From assembly GCF_000002875.2 (NCBI RefSeq), contig NC_009415.2, positions 506,001 to 570,000 on the forward strand: 64,000 nucleotides of DNA. Direction: 5' to 3'. The notes under the pieces are model-generated. The model searched no databases. It worked only from the letters and a program-made list of their open reading frames with translations, and had not been told where the DNA came from. Made by a program: the position numbers and the translations under genes. Each line of letters starts with the position of its first letter. Positions within the stretch are counted from its first letter, which is position 1. Source of the stretch: Leishmania infantum JPCM5. Lineage: Eukaryota; Euglenozoa; Kinetoplastea; Trypanosomatida; Trypanosomatidae. Positions 9,197 through 17,735 of the stretch are shown piece by piece.

Positions 9197-9829
9197 GAAT
9201 ACTTGCCGTCACTCACGCACCCGCTGACAAACTGAGCCAGAGTCTGCGACGCCCGGTGATGATGCCGCGTGCGCGCGTCTGTGCAAGATGCTGCAGGAGA
9301 AGCGAGCGCCACTATGGCAAAAGACAGAGAGCAGGTGACGTGCGCGGCTGGCAGCGAGAACCGAAGTACCGAATCGCAGTGAGATGGATGGGCGTACTGT
9401 GAGGCGTGTGGAGAGTTCGGAAAAGAAGCAGCTAAGCGACAGCAGAGTTAGCAGTGATACGAGTCCGCACTGAGCGCGAGAGGGGTAAAGAGAGAGGGGG
9501 GATGCTAAGGGAGGAGAGTCGGCGAGGTGCGGAAGGCGGGGGGAGGGGGGGAGGAGGGCACCACCCGAAGCGCTTGCGTACGCTTTCCGTGTGGGTGTGC
9601 GTGCTCTCCAAAGCAATGCGCGAAACAGCAAAACAAGAGGGAAATTCGCCACCACCTCTGCCACAGCGCTCGCGTCGAGGGCGCGCTGATGCCTGGAGGC
9701 TGGTGATTCAAAGCCGTGGATGCGGTTCTCTTGTAATCATCAGCGCGATCCTTCTCCGCCACACCTCATCAGCTCAGCGCCACGCTACCCCCAGCCTGCC
9801 GCCGAACCATCGGCGTGGTGCAGTGCAGC

Positions 9830-10290
9830 GGTAGCCAAACGCCACCGCAATAAGCGAGCTCGCCCATCTGAGACCGCGTCCTTCGCGCGAAGCCCTACCC
9901 ACCCCACGCCTCGCAGCCGCTCATACCACGGCCGTCGTCACCTGCCGCATCCCCCTCCCGGTGGCCCAGGCCCACTCACCAGTAGTCGGTGAGGGCCGGG
10001 GGTGGGGATACGCTCGAGCCGCGTCGACACACCCTGCCCATCGCATGGATGGCACGAGTGCGTCCACTGTCGCAGGTCGACCCGACGCAGCCCCATTCAC
10101 TGCCTGGCCGCTGGCATCAGTAGCGGCGAGTCGACCTGGCTTTCCTGCGTCCTAGGCACCTGGCCCTGCCACCACCAGAGGTGGCTCGGCACTTGGCAGA
10201 GGGGTAGAGGGGGTGCGCTGGACCCTGAGATACCACGCACTGAAAAGGGTGTCCACTCCCCCACTGTTGTCAGGATGACGGTCCATGGGA
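9830..10290. mobile_element. Candidate SIDER-type degenerate retroposon
   Basis: A segment of about 450 bp breaks the purine bias of the spacer and is GC-rich but non-coding. It has several short hairpins: 9969-9980 with 9988-9997, 10107-10112 with 10122-10127, and GCCACC with GGTGGC near 10167-10184. Size, position in the 3' UTR of copy 3 and composition fit the SIDER elements known from Leishmania 3' UTRs. I recognise the style and cannot verify it without alignment. Confidence 0.45.
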
Positions 10291-10691
10291 ACAGCAGACA
10301 CAAAAACCGATGGAGCAACGTACTCAACCAAAAAAGCAGCAGGAGAGGAAAGCGAGAGGGAGAGAAGTTCGCGCTCTCATCACAGCAGGCATACGGCATT
10401 ACCGAGAAAGGAAGAGGAGGATGAGAGACACACCGAGACAGAGGGCGTACCCACCCAAGCCGGCGTATGCGTCGAAATCCTACGCCGCAATGAGGACAGA
10501 GCCGCGCCACAGCCCAGCAAAGAGCGCATCGGGCACGTCTGGTAAGGGTGCACCGTTTGGAGATCGTCGTGCAGATAGTACGGTGCAACGAGATAAGCAC
10601 GAAAAGGGAAAAGCACTTGTCAAGTCTCACGGCTGTGTCCCACATGGTCCATCCCGGCGTCGCCGCGCACAGCAGCTGACATTGCTCCGTC

Positions 10692-13600
10692 TCACCCAGC
10701 GACGCCTTCCTTCAGGGCCCTGTAAAACGCCTTTCGAGAACCTTTACTCAGCGAGCAGACGAGAACGCTAAACACAGAGTCCCCGCGCGAAAGAAGATCG
10801 CGCGGCGAGCCGAACTCGAGAACGCGGCCCTGGTCCATGACGAGGATGACGTCGCAGGCGGCGACGGTGTGCAGGCGGTGCGCGATGGTGACGACGGTGT
10901 AGTCGCGAAAGGTGTGCTGCACCGTGCGCTGGATCTGGCGGTCGAGCGCGGGGTCGACGTTTGCGGTTGCCTCGTCCATGAGCAGGAAGGCGCTGCCGCG
11001 CTTGAGCAGCGCGCGCGCCAGGCACAGCAGCTGGCGCTGGCCCACGCTGTAGTTTGCGCCGCCCTCCTGCACGCGCCCGTCCAGCCCGCCCGCCTCGCCG
11101 CGCACGCGCTCCTCCATCCCCACCTGCCGCAGCGCGCGCCACACCGCCGCGTCGCCGCAGCAGCCAAAGGGGTCCACGTTGCTGCGCACCGTGCCCTCGA
11201 ACAGCAGCGGGTCCTGCGGGATCGTCGAGAAGAGCCGGCGCAGCTCGCGCACGCCGTAGTCGCGCGCGTCGCGCCCGCACACGAGCATGCGGCCGCCGCA
11301 CACCTCCACCAGCCGCAGGAAGGCCAGCAGCAGCGTCGACTTCCCGCTACCGGTGCGCCCCACAACGCCCACCTTCTGCCCCGGCGCCACCGCGAAGCAC
11401 ACGTCGCGCAGCACCAGCGGCAGCCCCGGCCGGTACCGCATGTCCACGTGCTCCAGCACAAGCGACCCCGCAGGCGCTGTAGCAGCGGAGGCATCGTCGG
11501 GAGATAGCTCTATCGCGTCTACCACGGCAGGTGTGAAGACATTTTTGGGCGGGTGTACGTTCTCATTTTCGTCGCAGAGCTCTTCAGCTGGCGCGTTATC
11601 CGTGTAGTACAGCACGCGCTCCACGCAGTTCATGGACGCCTCCACCGTTGCACCGACACCAATCAGGCTGGAAAGCTTTTGGCTGAGGGAAGTGGCGTTG
11701 ATGAAACACAAGGCCAAAATGGCGGCATTGATGGGCACCGACGGGATGTGTGTTGAGAGGACACCGAGTAGCGCTAGCACACAGACGGATGCGTTTCCGA
11801 GCAGCTCCACGCGCACCGTGACCCACACCGTACCGACAGCCTTCATGTAGGCACAGGCAAAGACGCTATCGAGACCTTGCAGTGCACGTGCCACGACAGC
11901 GTTCTCGCGGCCGTAGGTGGAGATGAGCCAGCGTCCTGTGAGTACCTCGTTCAGGATCGAGAAGACGGGCGAGTTGGAGATGTTGAGCAGGCGCTGCATC
12001 TCGCGGTTGGCAGCGCAGAAGAAGACAAAGATGTGGCCGTACACCAAAATGCACGGCACCAGCAGGAAAACGGTAAACGGCTGCGAAACGGTGAGCATGA
12101 GCAGGTAGCCAAGGATGAAGCTACCATGCACGGCTGCAGAGATGACGTAGGTGGGCAGTGCAGCATCGATTTCCCTCATGTCTCGTGACAGACGATTGGT
12201 GAGACGCCCGAGTGGGGTCGTTTCGTAGAAGTTGAGCGTGGCCACAACGAGGGAGCTGAGAAGACCTGAGTGAAGCCCACGTGCAGCATCTCGCAGCCCA
12301 TTGAACACGAAGATAACCCGGACGGGGATTACAAAGACGGTGCTCAGGGCAAATATGGTGAAGACAACGATGCAGCCGTTGTTGGACACACCCTCGAGGG
12401 CGCCAGAGGACCAGAGAGAGAGCCAAATAGTTGGCAGCTGCTGTGCCACTTCCGTGAGCAAAAACACGGCCGTGGCACCGCAGAAGACGTGCATGCCACC
12501 GGCAGCATGGATGTACCGGCGATACATACTCCACGTAACGGCCCCGCTAGCCTTCTCCTCTCTGTTGTCAGTCGGTTCCGCAAACACCTCGACAGCCTCT
12601 GCCAGTTCCGCCGCATCGTCGAGAAGCCTGGGTTCTTCCTGTTGCTGCTCAAGATTACCAGCCCCCTCAACGTCACACCGTTGCTTGCTGGCCGCGGCTG
12701 ATCTGTCAGCGGTGTCGCAGCTCTTCATGGACATCGCTTGCGAGAGCACGGCACATATTCGAGAGGCCGCGGCACGCTTGTCCACCGTCTCGCTAGCGAA
12801 GCAGTTATCCACTGTCTCTGCCATCTCTTCTGTACAGCCTTGCTGCCGGGCGTACTCGCAGTAAGCGGCGTAGTTGCCCTGAAAGGCGACGCGGCCCTCC
12901 TCCAGCAGCACAACCAGGTCCGCGTAGGCGGCGGCGCTGACCTGGTGAGTGGCCAGCACGCGCGTCTTGCCGGCCAGCGCGCCGCACACGCACTCGCGCA
13001 TCACGCGCTCGCCCACCTGCGCGTCCAGTGCCGACAGCGGGTCGTCCAGCAAGTACACGTCGCGGTCCGCGTACACGGCGCGCGCTAGACTCACGCGCGC
13101 CTTCTGCCCGCCGCTCAGGTTGATGCCGTTCTCGCCGATCTCCGTCTCCGCGCCGTCCGCCAGCAGCGCCAGGTCCGAGGCCAGCTGGCTGCTGCGCACC
13201 GCGCGCTCGAAGGCCGCCGCGTCCGGCGCGCCGAAGAAGATGACGTTGTCGCGCAGCGTTGCGTTCATGGTCCACGGCTGCTGCGGCACGTAGGCCACGC
13301 TGCGCGAGCACGCCACGCGGCCGCGCGTCACCGCCAGCGCGCCGATCAGTGCGTCCAGCAGCGTGGACTTGCCGCTGCCCGTCGGTCCCAGCACCACCGT
13401 CAGCCGCCCGCGCGGCACGCGCAGGTCCACATCCGCCAGCAGCGTCTTGGCGCGCAGCTCGTAGTGCGTGTCCCCACCGCCGCCCTCGCGGCTGCTGGCC
13501 GGGGGCAGCGGCACAGCCTTGTAGGAGCTCACCGTCGCGTTGCGCAGCACGGCGGCCGCGTCGTCGCCCTCCTTCGACGCCAGCGCCGCCTCAAGGATGT

Positions 13601-15353
13601 CGCGTGCCTGCGCGTCGTCAGCGGCAAGGAAGGAGGTGAGACGCTTCATGGACACAAAGAACTGCGCATAGACGACGAGAAACGAGAACATTGTCTGCTG
13701 CGGTGTGTGGATGAGCTGCAGGAGGGAGATAACCGGGTACACGACATGGGGAGACATCGCGTGACCGGTGAGGGCGTATGTAATAAAGGTGGACGCCAGC
13801 GTCAAGATCGGAGTGAGGCTCGTTGCAAACATCGTACCCGTGGTGGCAATTTGAAAACGACGGAGTGCCGCCAGCTCGGCATCTCGTTTCTCGGTTATTA
13901 ATCGCTGGAAGTGGCGCTCGAATCCCATGAACTTGATGGCGCGGATGCCGGAGAGGAACTCGTTCGTAGTGCGGAGTCGTTCGTCAGTTGCCAATGCGAG
14001 CGCGTACGAGCACCTGGATGACATGATCGTAGCGAGAATTTGCAGCGGAGCTATCAGCATCATCAGGCCCACGCCGACAAGCGCGCTGAAACCCATGGTT
14101 CGGTAGAGGAGACAGACAGTGGCGACGAGCAACACAGGAATGGTGACAATCATCCACAGTCCCTGAAAGGCACTCACGAGAACCTCCACATCGGATGCGA
14201 CGAGGTTGACAATGCGCCCCGCGTTCAGCTCGGGTCGCTGTACAGACTTCTCGGAGATGAGAAGGCACTTGGCAGCGATGCAAGAAGAAAGCGCGGAGCG
14301 AGCGGCGAATGCGTATCGTCTGCACAGCTGCTCATACTTGGCTGTTGTTACGCTGTTCACAAGCGAGACACAGAAGACAACCGCAACGCTGCAGAATGCG
14401 TGGAAAATCGGCGGCGGCGGCACCTTCGTCGTGGCCTGAGGAGCCACTGGGGGCGCCAGATACCCCACGTACCACTTCCGCGCCATCGGTGTCAGCAGTG
14501 CACTCAGTTCGACGACGAAGCGCAACGGCAGCAGCCACAGAAGCGGCTTGCGGAAGCAGTAGAACACAGCATACAATACTGATTCCACTTGGGGGGCTTC
14601 GCACATTTTCGCATCTTCCGTGGAGAAACCTGGCGGCGGTACTGCGCCTGCCGGGTAGCGGTCGAGGGGGCGAAACACAACATCATCGACTCGCTCGCAC
14701 GTCAGCACCGTGTTCTCGTCCACGGGGTCGAACAGGTGCTCGCCATCCACCTCGCCGCGGTGATGCGCGCCGGGACCCTGCTCCGGGACAGGGGCGCTGC
14801 ATCCGCGGCACAGCAGCCACCCCATGCAGCGCCGAACGCAGCAGCCACGGCGCTGCGACGGGGCCACGCGCCACTCCACGCCCGCGTACAGCCGCCCCGG
14901 CGTGCCGTACTGCTGCACCGCGCCCACCCAGCGCAGCACGCCGTCGCTGGCGTCGTCCCAGCGCACGCCGACGCGCGCGCCGACGTAGCCGTCCCACGCA
15001 TGGCGGCGCGCTCGCTGGCGCTGCAGCTCCGCCGACAGCGCGACGCCAGCGTTGTAGGCGCGGTACTCGCGCATCGGGCGCGGCAGCCCATCCATGGTCA
15101 GCTCCTCTCGCGCCGCGCGCTGCATGAGGTCGCCAAGCCACGTATGAAAAAACGTCCCGAGTAGCCAGCCGGCACGGTCCTCCGGCTGCTTCTCATATGC
15201 GGGCTCTTCACCAAAGAGGTCTCTAAGTCCCCGTGGTGGAGGTCGGGGATGGGACGACTGATGATACACCGGTGTCAGCACCGTCGGGTGGACAGGCGGG
15301 TGAGGTGTGGCGCTTGCGCGCGCAAGTTGGCCTGACACGGAATATGCGGGCAT
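10692..15353 (-). CDS. ABC transporter subfamily C (MRP/PGPA-like), copy 3, 1553 aa
   Basis: A complete ABCC transporter with the same layout as copy 2. The N-terminal extension is Pro-rich (1-45), the CAP-Gly-like domain spans about 122-225 with its Cys-rich insert at 163-192, and TMD1 covers about 270-610. NBD1 has Walker A at 656-664, signature LSGGQKAR and a Walker B with Asp-Asp. TMD2 is about 930-1240. NBD2 has Walker A at 1332-1340, signature YSVGQRQL and a canonical Glu. The ATG at 15351-15353 is chosen because it precedes the conserved EEPAYEKQPEDRAGW stretch. The stop is TGA. The domains homogenised with copy 2 are the N-terminal block and both NBDs; the TMDs diverge, so substrate range may differ. 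Family members export thiol conjugates and drugs; the substrate here is unknown. Confidence 0.95.
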   Translation of the reverse strand: MPAYSVSGQLARASATPHPPVHPTVLTPVYHQSSHPRPPPRGLRDLFGEEPAYEKQPEDRAGWLLGTFFHTWLGDLMQRAAREELTMDGLPRPMREYRAYNAGVALSAELQRQRARRHAWDGYVGARVGVRWDDASDGVLRWVGAVQQYGTPGRLYAGVEWRVAPSQRRGCCVRRCMGWLLCRGCSAPVPEQGPGAHHRGEVDGEHLFDPVDENTVLTCERVDDVVFRPLDRYPAGAVPPPGFSTEDAKMCEAPQVESVLYAVFYCFRKPLLWLLPLRFVVELSALLTPMARKWYVGYLAPPVAPQATTKVPPPPIFHAFCSVAVVFCVSLVNSVTTAKYEQLCRRYAFAARSALSSCIAAKCLLISEKSVQRPELNAGRIVNLVASDVEVLVSAFQGLWMIVTIPVLLVATVCLLYRTMGFSALVGVGLMMLIAPLQILATIMSSRCSYALALATDERLRTTNEFLSGIRAIKFMGFERHFQRLITEKRDAELAALRRFQIATTGTMFATSLTPILTLASTFITYALTGHAMSPHVVYPVISLLQLIHTPQQTMFSFLVVYAQFFVSMKRLTSFLAADDAQARDILEAALASKEGDDAAAVLRNATVSSYKAVPLPPASSREGGGGDTHYELRAKTLLADVDLRVPRGRLTVVLGPTGSGKSTLLDALIGALAVTRGRVACSRSVAYVPQQPWTMNATLRDNVIFFGAPDAAAFERAVRSSQLASDLALLADGAETEIGENGINLSGGQKARVSLARAVYADRDVYLLDDPLSALDAQVGERVMRECVCGALAGKTRVLATHQVSAAAYADLVVLLEEGRVAFQGNYAAYCEYARQQGCTEEMAETVDNCFASETVDKRAAASRICAVLSQAMSMKSCDTADRSAAASKQRCDVEGAGNLEQQQEEPRLLDDAAELAEAVEVFAEPTDNREEKASGAVTWSMYRRYIHAAGGMHVFCGATAVFLLTEVAQQLPTIWLSLWSSGALEGVSNNGCIVVFTIFALSTVFVIPVRVIFVFNGLRDAARGLHSGLLSSLVVATLNFYETTPLGRLTNRLSRDMREIDAALPTYVISAAVHGSFILGYLLMLTVSQPFTVFLLVPCILVYGHIFVFFCAANREMQRLLNISNSPVFSILNEVLTGRWLISTYGRENAVVARALQGLDSVFACAYMKAVGTVWVTVRVELLGNASVCVLALLGVLSTHIPSVPINAAILALCFINATSLSQKLSSLIGVGATVEASMNCVERVLYYTDNAPAEELCDENENVHPPKNVFTPAVVDAIELSPDDASAATAPAGSLVLEHVDMRYRPGLPLVLRDVCFAVAPGQKVGVVGRTGSGKSTLLLAFLRLVEVCGGRMLVCGRDARDYGVRELRRLFSTIPQDPLLFEGTVRSNVDPFGCCGDAAVWRALRQVGMEERVRGEAGGLDGRVQEGGANYSVGQRQLLCLARALLKRGSAFLLMDEATANVDPALDRQIQRTVQHTFRDYTVVTIAHRLHTVAACDVILVMDQGRVLEFGSPRDLLSRGDSVFSVLVCSLSKGSRKAFYRALKEGVAG
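10798..11499 (-). repeat. NBD2 block of copy 3
   Basis: Partner of 4406-5107: same length (702 bp) and one visible silent difference. The C-terminal tails beyond the block are different in the two proteins. Confidence 0.92.
11904..12064 (-). repeat. 161-bp conserved patch inside TMD2 of copy 3
   Basis: Partner of 5494-5654, with about five differences, flanked by diverged sequence. Confidence 0.85.
12845..13666 (-). repeat. NBD1 block of copy 3
   Basis: Partner of 6411-7232: same length (822 bp) and one visible difference, which replaces Ile by Thr. Confidence 0.92.
14686..15206 (-). repeat. N-terminal (CAP-Gly-like) block of copy 3
   Basis: Partner of 8363-8883, 521 bp. Several scattered substitutions, for example GTTCTCGTCC against GTCGTCTTCC near 14711, make this the least recently homogenised of the three large blocks. 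Confidence 0.88.
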
Positions 15354-15367
15354 CTATACAGCTATGG

Positions 15368-15418
15368 CTGAGGTCGTGAACGTTCAGGGCAGCACGAGAT
15401 AATGGAAGAAGCAAGCGA
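15368..15418 (-). promoter_or_regulatory. Candidate spliced-leader acceptor for ABCC copy 3
   Basis: The sense strand has a pyrimidine-rich stretch (TTTTTTCGCTTGCTTCTTCC and on) followed by an AG at 15368-15369, 15 nt before the ATG. Pattern-based prediction only. Confidence 0.35.
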
Positions 15419-17075
15419 AAAACAGAACGCACCGCCTGATCCCTCCGCTCTGCGGCTGCAGAGGGTGTGCAGAGAAGCGGGATAGAGGCAGGCAGTAGAA
15501 GATCGCGGAGATTCGCAAAAAAAAGGCAGAGAGAAGCTCGAAAAAGGCTCGTATGAAAGCTAAAACAACACACGCGCACACATACACAGAGAGATAGAGA
15601 GAGACTCCCTCACCACCCCCTTCCCTCAAATAGAGCGGCTCCGGTTCGCTCGGACGGGCTCTGCCAAGAAAAAAAAGAAAAAGAAAGCGAGTCGGAGAAG
15701 CGAGAAATGGGGTACTCGCTGGGATGCGGAGAGTAAAGAGAAGGTGGGGAGAGGGCTTCGGCGGTTATGGACGTCGTTGAGCTCGACGCGTATGCGACGA
15801 GATGCTAAACCAGACGAAAGTCGGAAGGGGATTTTGAAAAGGCGCGAAAAAAAACAAGACGAAGAGAGTCACGAGAATTTGGTGAGGCCAACGATGGCAC
15901 TAGCGCTTGAGAGGTGCAGCGAGGGGGGAGGGTAAAGAGGCATCGAGGCCAATTAGATATGCAAAGAGCTCGAGATGAAAAGCAGGTGAATTCTATCGCC
16001 AGGAGAAGAAAGTCGAAAACAGAGGCTTGCGCTCACTGACGAGAAAAAAAAACAAACGAGGAAGCGGGCAAGAGATAAGTGTGGTGTACGTATGTGTGTA
16101 TGTGTGTGTGTGGAGGGGACAAGCCAGCAGAAGCACTCGGAAAAAAAAGAAGACAAAGAGATGAGCTGGGTGGGTGTTGGCGGATGTAACGGCCGTACTG
16201 TCGATGTATGAAAAACGACGCACACACACACACAAACAAACAAACGAAAAGAGGCCAAAAAAAAACGAGCACAATACTCCGTCGACGAGAGAGGCGACAA
16301 GGAAGCTGCCACGCTGCTACACCGCATTGACGCTGTGAGAGCGCGGCTGCGCATCACAACTGCTTCTCTGCACCCCAGTCGTGTTTGCCTTCTGTGCGTT
16401 GCCGCCCCTCTTGCCAGGAGCTCCGCTGCTTTCTCGCTGCGATGCGGTGCAGCCTCGTCACAGGGCTGACGATACTGCGCTCGTTGCCGTTGCTTAGAAT
16501 TTGTAAATTCAGACGGAAGGAGCGAGTACGAGGAGTGGTCAGTGGTAAAAGGCGGCGGACGTTTTGAGAAGTATTGAATCGCACACGTGCAAGAATGGTG
16601 CCTGTGTGTGCCTGTGCGTGTGTGTCCGGTGGTTCGAGCAGAGGAGGCGATGGCAAAAGAAAGCAGCAGCACACAAGAAAAGGGGATGTCGGGGGAGGTG
16701 CGACATCAACGCGTGCCTCCATCGCGGACAGAACAGCGGACAGCGACGGGCAAAATGCGAGAAAGACCGAAGAGGGAACGGCCGGGCGGGCGGAGGAGGA
16801 GGAGGAGGAGGAGCATGCCATACGGGTGGAGCGCACGCGAGCAAATGTGCGGAGCAGGGCAGGGAAGGACCAAACGCTAGACGACTCCACGCACTAGTGG
16901 CGTATTCTTTGCTGGGTTGCAGCGGCTTCGCTGCCACTCCCAAGTCTCGGTACCACGTGAACTGCGCACGTACCCGTCTCGCACCCTCGTGAGTATCTTT
17001 TGAGTGCAGATGGGCTTGGGAGGTTGCGTGCACATCAACTGATGTGTCTTGGTGGTGCAGATATTTTCGATAGCT

Positions 17076-17101
17076 TGACGCCTTCCTCACAGAAGGCGTC
17101 A
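17076..17101. other. 9-bp perfect hairpin in a 3' UTR
   Basis: TGACGCCTT pairs with AAGGCGTCA around an 8-nt loop. It lies about 640 nt downstream of the stop codon of the 1027-aa gene. No U-run of a bacterial terminator is present, so an RNA-structure or mRNA-stability role is more likely than termination. Confidence 0.6.
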
Positions 17102-17735
17102 GATTCGTATAAGACACAACTGGGTAGTAGTCCTAGTAAAGAGAGCGAGGAGAGGAAGAGTGAACCAAGAGGAGATGATCCGTCGCGGACGACGCACACC
17201 GGAAGAACGGAGGGTGTGTGTTCAGGGGACATACAACGAAACACTCACAGACACCGGCACGATAGCACAAACGAGGAGAGATAAGGAAGCCTGCCACCAC
17301 CGACGACGCCGCGCGATGCACAGAGGGGGGGAACGACAGAGGCAGCAAGGAAAGCGGAAGCGCCATACTAAGGCCCTCCCTTTCCAAGCGCGCATCTCTT
17401 CCCCGAAACGTCTCTGCGAAGCATACTCTGCACTGCCACACGAACAGGCAAAAGTGTAAGAGAGAGGGGGAGCGGAAGAGACACAAGATAGCAGCGAGAC
17501 ATATCAATGACACCGCCATCCGAGGGGCACAGAAACGTAAAAACATGTAAACGCACCCAAAGGCAACACTAGCCGCAGGCGTGAGGAAAATGAGAAGGAG
17601 CGGAGAGGGAGGACAAGACTGCACACGTCACGTGCTCCAACGACCTTGTTGAGGCTGTGGTACAGACAGCCGTAGCGTTGCATCTCGTGCCCCACCCCGT
17701 CTAGCCCCCCCCAAAAAAAAAAAGAGGAAAATAGG

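Larger units (their letters stand above)
8905..10691. other. Spacer between ABCC copies 2 and 3
   Basis: About 1.8 kb without a credible gene. From the copy 3 stop it reads as 3' UTR, a mixed-composition retroposon-like segment (about 9830-10290), a purine-rich plus strand (9430-9660), and then the copy 2 leader with a pyrimidine tract on the sense strand near 9165-9196. Confidence 0.6.
15354..17735. other. Spacer between ABCC copy 3 and the 1027-aa gene
   Basis: About 2.4 kb without a credible gene. The plus strand is very purine-rich from 15380 to 16270 with poly-A and a short TG run. The part 16880-17130 is mixed in composition and carries a hairpin at 17076-17101. It should contain the 3' UTR of the 1027-aa gene and the copy 3 leader. 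Confidence 0.6.
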
